Below the pieces are notes generated by a model that saw only the letters and a list, made by a program, of their open reading frames with translations, was not told where the DNA came from and did no database searches. Of a DNA stretch of 64,000 nt, positions 1-8,070 are shown one piece after another. Source of the DNA: JAFGPL01 sp963781805 (lineage in GTDB: Bacteria > Bacteroidota > Bacteroidia > Bacteroidales > UBA10428); NCBI GenBank assembly GCA_963781805.1, contig CAWAHF010000004.1:1736001-1800000 (forward strand), given 5' to 3'. The stretch's first letter is position 1. Each line of letters begins with the position of its first letter. Made by a program: the position numbers and the translations under genes.

Positions 1-246
1 TTCTGCACTCAATGGAAAGACACAATTGATGCCATCAGACCGGAACTGGTTGTGAAATTTAATTATCCATACACCGGTACCACCGATGGTCTGACCAAAA
101 CGTTAAGAGAAGTATTCGGAGACAGTTACCTTGGTATAGAGCTTGAAGTAAATCAAAAACATTATAATAGGTTAGGTTTAAATAAGGAAATCATTAAAGT
201 CCTGGAAAAGTCGATTGAGACTACTCTGGATAAATTATATGTGTAA
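1..246 (+). CDS. N-formylglutamate amidohydrolase-like protein, C-terminal part (5' end outside window)
   Basis: The frame is open from base 1 and ends at the TAA at 244-246, so only the last 81 codons are visible. The visible part has a run Asn-Tyr-Pro-Tyr-x-Gly (residues 20-25 of the fragment), then a Thr-Asp-Gly-Leu segment and a YLGIELEVNQ stretch. This pattern is typical of the C-terminal half of the N-formylglutamate amidohydrolase (PF05013) family, zinc-dependent enzymes that hydrolyse N-acyl amide bonds. It lies 271 bp upstream of the lysine 2,3-aminomutase operon on the same strand, so it may act on the same compound. The catalytic N-terminal metal site is not in the window, so the family call rests on the tail only. 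Confidence 0.65.
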   Translation, partial: FCTQWKDTIDAIRPELVVKFNYPYTGTTDGLTKTLREVFGDSYLGIELEVNQKHYNRLGLNKEIIKVLEKSIETTLDKLYV

Positions 247-517
247 TAATTGATCAGAGAGAATGAGAATGAATAAAAACAATAATTAAGATTAGTTATG
301 AACAGGTTTAATCGTCAAAAAACCTTGAAAACCAAATGTTTCATGGAGAATACAAAATAATTTAAATTTGTTAATTATTTTTCTTATTAAATGAACAAAT
401 TGTATATTTAAACGTATTAATATTGTCTTAACCAAAAAAAAGAATAAATTAACAAGGTAATAAATTGAAAATCTATATTTTATAACCAAACTTTGATGAA
501 AATACTCGAAAAAAATC
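247..517. other. AT-rich intergenic region before the kamA operon
   Basis: This 271-bp gap holds no credible gene. A TAAATTTG match to the Bacteroidota -7 element (TAnnTTTG) lies at 363-370, on the plus strand. It could start a leader of about 150 nt in front of kamA. No hairpin terminator was seen after the upstream gene, so read-through is possible. Confidence 0.3.
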
Positions 518-1777
518 ATGAACGGTAGCCCAAATCAGGAGTTTTCCTCTGCAGATGCAGAGGTTCCACTAGTGTCGGCGGAATCAAAATTTGATTCTGC
601 TCTTGTAAAGGTTTATCAGAAACCCAAAAGTCAACGCTCAGATTTCTCTGTCGTTAACCCCGCTTCCCTGGATTTTATCTTCCGAAATTTTCCTGACATT
701 ACTCTGGACCAATGGAGTAACTGGAAATGGCAAATTCAAAACAGCTACACTTCTTTCAGCAAACTATCGCAGGTAATCGATTTTACCGGTGTTGAAGACA
801 TTGAATGGTTGAAAAATACCGAACGGTTACCCCTGAGAATTACACCGTATTATGCCAGTCTGATTGCCAAAGGCGGAATCAATAATCCGATACGTAAGGC
901 TGTGGTGCCCACCATCAACGAACTAATTACTACTCCGGGAGAGTCGTCTGACCCTCTTCATGAAGAGAGCTGTTCTCCGGCTCCAAACCTTGTACACCGT
1001 TACCCGGACAGGGTTTTGTTACTCGCAACCGGCTTTTGTGCCACCTATTGCAGGTATTGCACCCGTTCGCACATGGTTGCAAAAGAAAAAATGCATTATG
1101 GTATTTCTGCATGGCAGCAGGCATTAGAATATATACGCACTAACAAACAAATAAGGGATGTAATTATCTCCGGCGGTGATCCGCTTACCATTCCCGAATC
1201 GCACCTGGAATACCTGCTTTCGTCATTACGAAATATTAGTCATATTGAGATTATCCGCATCGGAACTAAAGTTCCTGTGGTGCTGCCTCAACGAATTACA
1301 ACCGGCCTGATCAAAATGCTTAAGAAATATCACCCGCTTTACATGAGCATCCATTTTATGCATCCTGATGAACTCACACCTGAAGTTCATGAAGCGTGCG
1401 TAAGGTTGGCCGAAGCTGGTATTCCTTTGGGTAGTCAGACCGTACTGTTAAAAGGCATCAACGATAATGTGAAAACAATGACCAAATTAATGCATGGTTT
1501 ATTGGTAAACCGTGTGAGGCCATATTATATTTATCAGTGTGATCCCATACCCGGCTCTTCGCATTTTAGAACATCGGTAAAAAAAGGATTGGATATTATA
1601 AAAGGAATGCGCGGATACACCAGTGGTTATGCTATTCCACATTATGTAATAGATGCACCCGGAGGTGGGGGAAAAATTCCGTTGCTTCCGGAGTATTATA
1701 TGGGTCGCGAAGGTTCAAATATTATCCTTCAGAATTATGAAGGAAAACAATTCGTTTATCCGGATGAAATAGGATAA
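518..1777 (+). CDS. kamA: Lysine 2,3-aminomutase (KamA-family radical SAM enzyme)
   Basis: Predicted to interconvert L-lysine and beta-lysine with a [4Fe-4S] cluster, S-adenosylmethionine and PLP. The radical-SAM cysteines are C174, C178 and C181 (CX3CX2C), followed by T182-R183, where R183 matches the substrate-carboxylate arginine of clostridial LAM. The PLP lysine is K386 in a DAPGGGGK motif. D342 (in YQCD) and D379 (in VIDAP), 37 residues apart, match the two aspartates that in LAM bind the lysine side-chain amine. Glutamate 2,3-aminomutases replace these with Lys and Asn, so lysine is the likely substrate. At 419 aa it is the usual length. It is the first gene of a tight operon: the next ATG is 2 nt after its stop. 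No EF-P lysylation gene (epmA) is nearby, so the product probably goes to the ligases downstream. Confidence 0.9.
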   Translation: MNGSPNQEFSSADAEVPLVSAESKFDSALVKVYQKPKSQRSDFSVVNPASLDFIFRNFPDITLDQWSNWKWQIQNSYTSFSKLSQVIDFTGVEDIEWLKNTERLPLRITPYYASLIAKGGINNPIRKAVVPTINELITTPGESSDPLHEESCSPAPNLVHRYPDRVLLLATGFCATYCRYCTRSHMVAKEKMHYGISAWQQALEYIRTNKQIRDVIISGGDPLTIPESHLEYLLSSLRNISHIEIIRIGTKVPVVLPQRITTGLIKMLKKYHPLYMSIHFMHPDELTPEVHEACVRLAEAGIPLGSQTVLLKGINDNVKTMTKLMHGLLVNRVRPYYIYQCDPIPGSSHFRTSVKKGLDIIKGMRGYTSGYAIPHYVIDAPGGGGKIPLLPEYYMGREGSNIILQNYEGKQFVYPDEIG

Positions 1778-1779
1778 CT

Positions 1780-3522
1780 ATGTTCAGAATCCGTAAGATT
1801 TCTGATGCACTCATACATGCCAATCAGAATGCATTAAACCAGGTTTTTGATATCATCAGAAGTCATTTTGCTGAGGTAAAAGAAGAAAAAATACTTGAAA
1901 TTGCGGGTCTGCTGATTGATCCCTACAAGTATAAATATTCAAGTATACTGATAGTTGCAGAAGACGGGCGTCTAAATGTTCGTGGATTTGCTCTTTTATT
2001 ATACCTGCCAGATAAGAAATTTTGTTTCCTTGATTACATTGCTGTCAAATCCGGAAAAACTTCATCGGGTGTGGGAGGTGTTTTATATGAGCGTGTAAGG
2101 GAAGAAGCCCGGCTCCTGCAAACCACCGGAATATTCATGGAATGTTTGCCAGATGATCCCAATCTTTGCAAAAATCAGCAATATATCGAACAAAACAAAT
2201 CGCGACTTGCATTCTATGAACGATACGGTGCACGTCCCATCGTCGGAACAGCTTATGAAACCCCTGTAAATGCTGATGATAATTGCCCTCCATACCTGGT
2301 ATTCGATGACCTGGATAAAGACCTGAAATTATCTGCCAAAGAATTAAAGTCTGTAATAAGGGTTATTCTGGAACGAAAATATGGCGATTATTGCCCCGAA
2401 TCATATGTTGACATGGTGGTGAAATCCATTAGGGAAGACCCTGTTAAGCTGAGAGAATTCAGGTACAGGAAGAAACAGCTGCCTCCTGAAAAAAGAAGCA
2501 GTAAGATAAAAGATAAAATTGCACTAATTGTTAACGACAGGCATAACATTCATCATGTGCGTGAAGTCGGTTACCTTGAAGCGCCTGTAAGAATTCAAAG
2601 CATTCTGAAAGAAATAGATAAAACAGATTTATTTATTCCAGTCCACGTAAGAAACTACTCAGAATCATACATTACTGCCATTCATAGCAAAAAATATGTG
2701 GATTATTTTAAGAAAATTTGTGACAAACTCCCTGAGGGAAAATCGATTTATCCTTATGTATTTCCATTAAGAAATGCTTACCGTCCGCCTACGGATCTTT
2801 CCGTTCTCGCAGGTTATTACTGCATGGATACATTTACCCCGCTAAATAAAAACGCATTTCTGGCTGCCAGACGTGCAGTAAATTGCGCTCTGACAGGAGC
2901 AGATTTATTGCTTGAAGGTCAAAAGGCTGTTTATGCATTGGTGCGTCCTCCTGGTCATCATGCTGAGACCAATGTATTTGGCGGATTCTGTTATTTTAAC
3001 AGTGCCGCCATCGCAGCTAATTACCTGAGCAGATTCGGAAAAATTGCCATACTGGATATTGATTATCATCACGGGAATGGCCAGCAGCAAATATTTTATC
3101 ATCGTAAGGATGTATTCACAATTTCGATTCATGGCCACCCGTCCTTTGCATATCCCTATTTTTCAGGTTTTGCTGATGAAAAAGGAGAAGGCTACGGGCT
3201 TCAGTTCAATGTGAATTATTCGCTTAAAGAAAACCTGGCTGAGAACGAATATTCAAATGTTTTAACCACTGCACTTAGAGCCATTAAGAAATATAATCCG
3301 TTGTACCTGATTGTTTGCCTTGGATTGGATACCGCCAAAGGAGATCCGACAGGTACCTGGAAATTGTCAGCTAATGATTTCAGAAAAAACGGTGAAATCA
3401 TCGGTCAATTAGCCTACCAGATATTGTTTGTACAAGAGGGAGGATACAGAAACCGTTCACTCGGCATTAATGCAAGAAATTTTTTTGAAGGTTTTTGGAA
3501 ATCAAAATTTAACCATAATTAA
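1780..3522 (+). CDS. GNAT acetyltransferase fused to histone deacetylase/acetylpolyamine amidohydrolase-like domain
   Basis: A 580-aa two-domain protein. Residues about 1-165 resemble a GNAT N-acetyltransferase (beta-strand plus a V-x-x-x-x-x-SGVGG acetyl-CoA loop, then an FYERYGARP C-terminal motif). Residues about 240-580 are a zinc-dependent deacetylase of the arginase/HDAC fold: catalytic His pair H393-H394 (PPGHHAE), zinc ligands D428 and H430 (DIDYHHGNG) and D517 (GLDTAKGDP), and the transition-state tyrosine Y556 (QEGGY). All catalytic residues are kept, so the deacylase is probably active. The closest class by motif is acetylpolyamine amidohydrolase, acting on small acylated amines. 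It starts 2 nt after kamA and its stop overlaps the next ATG by 1 nt. One chain thus carries an acyl-adding and an acyl-removing module; the substrate is inferred to be beta-lysine-derived. Confidence 0.85.
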   Translation: MFRIRKISDALIHANQNALNQVFDIIRSHFAEVKEEKILEIAGLLIDPYKYKYSSILIVAEDGRLNVRGFALLLYLPDKKFCFLDYIAVKSGKTSSGVGGVLYERVREEARLLQTTGIFMECLPDDPNLCKNQQYIEQNKSRLAFYERYGARPIVGTAYETPVNADDNCPPYLVFDDLDKDLKLSAKELKSVIRVILERKYGDYCPESYVDMVVKSIREDPVKLREFRYRKKQLPPEKRSSKIKDKIALIVNDRHNIHHVREVGYLEAPVRIQSILKEIDKTDLFIPVHVRNYSESYITAIHSKKYVDYFKKICDKLPEGKSIYPYVFPLRNAYRPPTDLSVLAGYYCMDTFTPLNKNAFLAARRAVNCALTGADLLLEGQKAVYALVRPPGHHAETNVFGGFCYFNSAAIAANYLSRFGKIAILDIDYHHGNGQQQIFYHRKDVFTISIHGHPSFAYPYFSGFADEKGEGYGLQFNVNYSLKENLAENEYSNVLTTALRAIKKYNPLYLIVCLGLDTAKGDPTGTWKLSANDFRKNGEIIGQLAYQILFVQEGGYRNRSLGINARNFFEGFWKSKFNHN

Positions 3523-4502
3523 TGAAAGTAGGATTGACATATGATCTGCGGTCAGATTATCTGAAAGAAGGGTATACACTTGAAGAAACAGCAGAATTTG
3601 ATAAAGAGGATACTATCGACGGCATTGAAAATGCATTGATTGAAAACGGATATAAAACACATCGTATAGGGAATGCCCGTCATTTGATTAAAGCGCTTAT
3701 GACAGGAGAAAAGTGGGATATTGTTCTAAACATTTGTGAAGGAATGTACGGAGATTCCCGCGAATCACTGGTTCCTGCCCTGCTTGATGCATATAAAATT
3801 CCATTTGTTTTTTCGGGAGCAGTAACCCTGGGAATATCTTTAAATAAAGCGTTTGCAAAAAGAATTATCAGAGATGCAGGAATACTCACCCCCGATTTTT
3901 GCGTGGTAGCAGTTATAGATGATATTGAAAACTGTCATCTGCCCTACCCCCTTTTTGCAAAACCTGTTGCTGAAGGGACAGGCAAAGGAATTGAAGGAAA
4001 ATCAATTATCAAAAATAAGAAAGAATTAACAGAGACCTGTAAAGAACTGCTGAGTAAATATAAACAACCGGCAATTGTGGAAGAGTTTCTTCCCGGTAGA
4101 GAATTCACCATTGGAGTGGTGGGAAATGGATCCTCTGCAAGGGTTGTTGGCGGAATGGAGATAATCTACACCCAACAGGCAGGGAATATATACTCCTATT
4201 TCAATAAAGAAAATTACAAGGATCTTATCAGCTATGTAGCGGTTGAAGGTAACCTGCTTGAAGAATGTGCCGATGTGACGCTGAAAGTATGGAAAGCGCT
4301 TGAAGCATGTGACGGGGGAAGGGTCGACCTAAGGATGGATAAAGCAGGAAGGATAAATTTTCTGGAAATTAATCCGTTGGCCGGATTAAACCCAATACAT
4401 TCGGATCTTCCTATCCTTGCCCGTTTTAACGGGATATCCTACACAGAGTTGATGGGTGAGATAATGAAAGCAGCTATTACGAGAATATTCGGGAAAAAAT
4501 GA
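3522..4502 (+). CDS. ATP-grasp ligase, D-Ala-D-Ala ligase-like (first of two)
   Basis: A 326-aa ATP-grasp enzyme related to D-alanine-D-alanine ligase, predicted to form an amide or peptide bond through an acyl-phosphate. Recognisable parts are a pre-ATP-grasp N-domain, the ATP-binding lysine and glycine loop (FAKPVAEGTGKG, about residues 147-158), EEFLPGREFT, and the magnesium-binding C-terminal RVDLRMD...EINPLAGLNP region. The serine/lysine N-terminal signature of true Ddl (FGGRSAEHEVS) is absent, and a genuine Ddl is encoded at 9871-10971, so this is not the cell-wall enzyme. It overlaps its neighbours by 1 nt (upstream) and 4 nt (ATGA, downstream), which indicates translational coupling. 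The substrate is inferred to be the KamA product or a derivative. Confidence 0.8.
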   Translation: MKVGLTYDLRSDYLKEGYTLEETAEFDKEDTIDGIENALIENGYKTHRIGNARHLIKALMTGEKWDIVLNICEGMYGDSRESLVPALLDAYKIPFVFSGAVTLGISLNKAFAKRIIRDAGILTPDFCVVAVIDDIENCHLPYPLFAKPVAEGTGKGIEGKSIIKNKKELTETCKELLSKYKQPAIVEEFLPGREFTIGVVGNGSSARVVGGMEIIYTQQAGNIYSYFNKENYKDLISYVAVEGNLLEECADVTLKVWKALEACDGGRVDLRMDKAGRINFLEINPLAGLNPIHSDLPILARFNGISYTELMGEIMKAAITRIFGKK

Positions 4503-5467
4503 GCAAAAAGGTAGTCATCCTGCATAATAAAATATTCGATCACAGCAATCCTGATGAAGTTGATGTGCTTCATCAGGTGCAACTTGTAACTGAAGCCTAC
4601 CGAGAACTGGGATATAAAGCCATTCCAATGGAGCTTGGATTCAATATATACGAGGATTTATTGAAAGTTAAGGAATTCAATCCTCTCTTTGTATTCAATC
4701 TTATTGAATCGGTCTTTGACAAGGGTGAGCTTTTATATATGGGTCCGGCAATTCTGAATGCCCTGCAAATTCCCTATACAGGCAACCCACTGGATGCACT
4801 GTTTGTGACAACGAATAAAGTATTGGCTAAAAAAACCATGGGGCATTTTCAAATACCCACTCCGGAATTTTTAGAAGTATATGAAACAGATAAACTTGTA
4901 CAGCATAAAAAATATATCGTAAAACCCATATGGGAAGATGGTTCGGTGGGTCTGGATGAAGATTCGGTTTTTACGACATCGGATAAACAAAAAATTGAAA
5001 AAATCAAAAATCTGTCGTCTTCTCATTATTTTATCGAAGAATTTGTGGAAGGCCGTGAATTCAACCTAAGTATTCTCGGAGGCAAAGGTAAAACAGATGT
5101 ACTGCAACCGGCGGAGATGATCTTTAAGAATTTTCCCGAGGGTAAGCCCAAGATGCTGGGATACAAAGCAAAATGGGATGAATCATCGGTAGAATATAAA
5201 AACACTGTACGAAGTTTCGAAACACTCAATAAATCTTCCCGGCTTTATAATTCATTAAAAGAAATTTGTTTAAGTTGTTGGATGTCGTTTCATCTGAAAG
5301 GGTATGCAAGGGTCGATTTCAGAGTTGATAAAAATGAAAATCCCTATGTGATTGAGATTAACGGAAATCCGTGTATTTCGCCGGACAGCGGATTTATTGC
5401 CGCAGCTCACCATGCAGGATATGATAGTAAAGCGATAATTCAACGAATTTCTGAAGAATTAAATTAG
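4499..5467 (+). CDS. ATP-grasp ligase, D-Ala-D-Ala ligase-like (second of two)
   Basis: A 322-aa second ATP-grasp ligase, clearly different in sequence from the first. It shows a FNLIE motif in the N-domain, a YIVKPIWEDGSVG nucleotide loop (about residues 140-152), EEFVEGREFN, and a C-terminal ARVDFRVD...EINGNPCISPDSG metal-binding region. The loop between (residues about 200-240: AEMIFKNFPEGKPKMLGYKA) is longer than in Ddl and probably shapes an unusual substrate pocket. It starts on an ATGA overlap with the first ligase. Two coupled, diverged ligases suggest either two sequential bond-forming steps or a heterodimer. It could be a D-amino-acid or beta-amino-acid ligase; the sequence alone does not decide. 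Confidence 0.8.
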   Translation: MSKKVVILHNKIFDHSNPDEVDVLHQVQLVTEAYRELGYKAIPMELGFNIYEDLLKVKEFNPLFVFNLIESVFDKGELLYMGPAILNALQIPYTGNPLDALFVTTNKVLAKKTMGHFQIPTPEFLEVYETDKLVQHKKYIVKPIWEDGSVGLDEDSVFTTSDKQKIEKIKNLSSSHYFIEEFVEGREFNLSILGGKGKTDVLQPAEMIFKNFPEGKPKMLGYKAKWDESSVEYKNTVRSFETLNKSSRLYNSLKEICLSCWMSFHLKGYARVDFRVDKNENPYVIEINGNPCISPDSGFIAAAHHAGYDSKAIIQRISEELN

Positions 5468-5478
5468 CCCGAAAATAT

Positions 5479-5955
5479 ATGCAGTATAGAACCAAATTAA
5501 AAGATTCGGATAAATCAGAGATTAAGCTGTTGTTGATTTCCACAGGCTTTTTTCACGATTATGAAATTGATGTTGCAATCGAACTTGTGGAAATCACCCT
5601 GGAAAAAGGCGAGGAAGCGACCGGCTATTATTTTATAATAGCTGAGGAAGAAGGAAAAATACTTGGTTATGTTTGTTTTGGTTCTACACCATGTACAGAA
5701 GCAAGCTGGGACCTATACTGGATAGCGGTTCATAAATCTCAAATGAACAAAGGTATTGGTGGTCTGCTGGTGCAACGATGTGAAGAATCAGTCAAGGCAA
5801 TGAAAGGCAAAAATATCTGGATTGAAACTTCCTCACGAGATATATACAAACCGACCCGGAAATTCTATGAAAAGAAAGGGTATTCTATTGAGACTGAACT
5901 AACAGATTTCTATGCTCCCGGTGATAATAAAGTGATATTCAGGAAAGTATTATAG
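5479..5955 (+). CDS. GNAT family N-acetyltransferase
   Basis: A 158-aa stand-alone GNAT. The acetyl-CoA pyrophosphate loop is visible as a MNKGIGGLLVQRCEE stretch (about residues 95-109) after the core strand LYWIAVHKS, and the C-terminal YKPTRKFYEKKGYS motif is typical. It begins 11 nt after the second ATP-grasp gene, so it is the last gene of the operon. By analogy with AblB, which acetylates the side-chain amine of beta-lysine in osmolyte synthesis, it may acetylate beta-lysine made by the upstream aminomutase. That role comes from context, not from residues unique to AblB. A 151-bp gap follows before the phosphatase gene. Confidence 0.75.
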   Translation: MQYRTKLKDSDKSEIKLLLISTGFFHDYEIDVAIELVEITLEKGEEATGYYFIIAEEEGKILGYVCFGSTPCTEASWDLYWIAVHKSQMNKGIGGLLVQRCEESVKAMKGKNIWIETSSRDIYKPTRKFYEKKGYSIETELTDFYAPGDNKVIFRKVL

Positions 5956-6106
5956 GGAATAGAACCTGTTAAGGGTATATCGTTTTCATTTAACTTTTTG
6001 TTGTTCACTGTCCACTTTTCTACTCTAATATTAAACTTCTCTCCTCCCGCTTTAACTTTGAAATAAATACTATTAACTTTGAAAATTTAAATCTGATTTC
6101 CCATAA

Positions 6107-6796
6107 ATGGCCAGAAGATTTGTCATTGGAGATATCCATGGGGCTAACAAAGCGCTTTTTCAATGCCTTAACAGAGCTCAATTTGATTATGCTACAGACA
6201 CCTTGATCTGTCTGGGTGATGTAGCCGACGGATGGCCGGGAGTCTGTCATTCTTTTTCCGAACTGCTGAAAATAAAAAATCTGGTTTATATTCTGGGAAA
6301 TCATGATGCATGGGCGCTGGATTGGTTTTTAACAGGTGATTCTCCTGACATCTGGCTTTCACAGGGGGGAAAAGCTACCATACATAGTTACCGGTGTAAG
6401 ATACCCGGAAGACACATCAGACTTTTACAAACCGCCAAACTCTATTATGAATTGGATAACAAGTTGTTTGTCCATGGTGGATTTGATCCGAAAATTGATA
6501 TACGTAAGCAAACACAGGAAACATTGATATGGGATCGAAGTTTGCTTGAGAATGCTTTTGCATTGCAGGAAGAAGGTGATGAAAAAATTTCAACTTATGA
6601 TGAAATCTATGTGGGCCATACCCCTACTGTTAATTTTGGCAAAATGGAACCTATAAAGATTTGTGAAATCTACCTGATGGACACCGGAGCCGGCTGGCGG
6701 GGTGGTGTTTTAACCATGATGGATATTGATACAAAAGAAACATTTGTAAGTGATCAGGTCGATTTGTTGTATCCGGGTTATTTTGGGAGAGGCTAA
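6107..6796 (+). CDS. PPP-family metallophosphoesterase (serine/threonine phosphatase-like)
   Basis: A 229-aa calcineurin-like phosphoesterase. The dinuclear-metal signatures occur in order: GDIHG (residues 8-12), GDVADG, GNHDAW, then VHGGFDP and VGHTPT near the C-terminus. The second motif reads GDVADG rather than the usual GDYVDRG, so the arginine that contacts phosphate in PP1-like enzymes is not in its usual place. Otherwise it resembles small bacterial PPP phosphatases that act on phosphoproteins or Ap4A. It stands alone between the beta-lysine operon and the UroD-like gene. Its stop codon touches the left end of a palindromic repeat element (6796-6943). Confidence 0.85.
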   Translation: MARRFVIGDIHGANKALFQCLNRAQFDYATDTLICLGDVADGWPGVCHSFSELLKIKNLVYILGNHDAWALDWFLTGDSPDIWLSQGGKATIHSYRCKIPGRHIRLLQTAKLYYELDNKLFVHGGFDPKIDIRKQTQETLIWDRSLLENAFALQEEGDEKISTYDEIYVGHTPTVNFGKMEPIKICEIYLMDTGAGWRGGVLTMMDIDTKETFVSDQVDLLYPGYFGRG

Positions 6797-6943
6797 TTCT
6801 ACTTTGACAGATTGGTTAAAAAGTATGATTTTTCTGCATTTTTTACCCCTGACCCTGAAGGGAGAATACAGAAAAATCAACCTGTTCCCTTCAGGGATTA
6901 AGGGTAAAAACAGGTTGATTTTTTTAATGTGTCAAAGTAGAAT
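6796..6943. repeat. 148-bp palindromic element with 14-bp terminal inverted repeats (copy 1)
   Basis: The ends are perfect inverted repeats, ATTCTACTTTGACA at 6796-6809 and its complement at 6930-6943. Inside, TTTTTCTG (6829-6836) pairs with CAGAAAAA (6869-6876), and a 15-bp arm at 6872-6886 pairs perfectly with 6909-6923, around a loop that itself contains CCCTT/AAGGG. The two hairpins share the A-tract, so they exclude each other. A related element lies at 21137-21229 with compensating base changes in both stems. The long hairpin followed by a T-rich run could also terminate the phosphatase transcript. Confidence 0.75.
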
Positions 6944-6992
6944 TAAATACGAATAAATTTGTATTTTAGAATTTCAGAATATTCTTGAACCT

Positions 6993-8033
6993 ATGCGACA
7001 GTTGAACCATAAAGACAGATTTCTTGCCACCATTCATCATCAACCCGTTGACAGACCGGCATCGTGGCTGGGATTACCTGTTCCGGCAGCTGAACCAGAA
7101 TTGAACAAACATTTTGGTGTGAACAGTGTCGATGCCTTGAAGAAAATTATCGATGATGACATTTTCCCTATTGAGGTCCCATATAATTACCCTCCGTCCA
7201 ATCATATAGCCTGTGCTTTCGATTTTGCCAAGAAAAAACATGACGACTCCCCTGATGACAGGACCTTGACGGCTCCGGGGTTCTTTGAAGACTATGATGA
7301 TCCTAAAGATGTAGATAAATTTAACTGGCCCGATCCGGCAAAATATCTCGATCGTGAAGAATCCCGCAGACGTACCAAAGCCATCGACGACAAATATGTT
7401 CGAATGGGGATTTTGTGGAGCGCGCATTTTCAGGATGCCTGTTCTGCCTTCGGCATGGAGCATGCACTGATGGTGATGCTGACAAGTCCTGAAATGTTTA
7501 AAGCTGTTATTGACAGGATAACAGCATTTTACCTGAAAGCCAATGAAATCTTTTACGAAGCTACCAAAGGATATCTCGATGCTGTTCTAATAGGCAATGA
7601 TTTTGGCAGCCAAACCGGTTTGATGTTACAACCAGAAACCATCCGGGAACTTGTCTGGCCGGGGACAAAGCAATTGATTGATCAGGCAAAAAGCTATGGA
7701 TTGACTGTGATGCACCATTCCTGTGGATCGGTATTTCCGTTAATCAGCGACCTGATTGAGCTTGGCGCCGATATTATTCACCCTATCCAGGCACTGGCCA
7801 AAGATATGGATGCATCTAATCTTCATAAAAACTTTGATGGAAAAGTTGCCTTCTGCGGTGGAGTCGACGCACAGTATTTATTGGTGAACGGAAATCCTAT
7901 GGAGGTATATAAAAAAGTGCAGGAATTAAAAACGCTGTTTCCGACCGGACTTATTATCTCTCCAAGTCATGAGGCAATTTTGCCAGATATATCCCCTGCA
8001 AATATTGAAGCATTATTTAAAGCAGTAAAGTAA
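6993..8033 (+). CDS. Uroporphyrinogen decarboxylase family protein (UroD/MtaA-like)
   Basis: A 346-aa TIM-barrel protein of the UroD/methylcobalamin:CoM methyltransferase superfamily. It opens with NHKDRFLATIHHQPVDRPAS, the usual family start, and carries MHHSCGS (near residue 245) followed by a GADIIHPIQ segment and a CGGVD motif. The true UroD N-terminal double-arginine substrate motif is not seen, and the H-x-C-G motif suits the methyltransferase-like branch, where a His/Cys site may bind zinc. Members of this branch are common beside deoxy-sugar catabolism genes in Bacteroidota. Here it precedes rhamnose mutarotase and RhaT, so a role in sugar-associated metabolism is possible. The substrate is unknown. 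Confidence 0.8.
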   Translation: MRQLNHKDRFLATIHHQPVDRPASWLGLPVPAAEPELNKHFGVNSVDALKKIIDDDIFPIEVPYNYPPSNHIACAFDFAKKKHDDSPDDRTLTAPGFFEDYDDPKDVDKFNWPDPAKYLDREESRRRTKAIDDKYVRMGILWSAHFQDACSAFGMEHALMVMLTSPEMFKAVIDRITAFYLKANEIFYEATKGYLDAVLIGNDFGSQTGLMLQPETIRELVWPGTKQLIDQAKSYGLTVMHHSCGSVFPLISDLIELGADIIHPIQALAKDMDASNLHKNFDGKVAFCGGVDAQYLLVNGNPMEVYKKVQELKTLFPTGLIISPSHEAILPDISPANIEALFKAVK

Positions 8034-8070
8034 TGATTGAAGAGAATTCTAATATATCAAATCCATAAAA

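Noticed and set aside
292..519. 75-codon minus-strand ORF upstream of kamA
   Set aside because: Composition is typical of AT-rich non-coding DNA (Phe, Ile, Leu, Asn runs) and nothing is recognisable.
518..1777. The aminomutase as glutamate 2,3-aminomutase or EpmB
   Set aside because: Both aspartates that bind the lysine side chain are present, where glutamate enzymes have Lys and Asn. EpmB lacks this length and is paired with epmA, which is absent.
3522..5467. The two ATP-grasp genes as cell-wall D-Ala-D-Ala ligases
   Set aside because: They lack the N-terminal Ddl signature, sit in the KamA operon, and a clear Ddl is at 9871-10971.
7074..7463. 129-codon minus-strand ORF within the UroD-like gene
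   Set aside because: Shadow of the plus-strand gene, no family resemblance.
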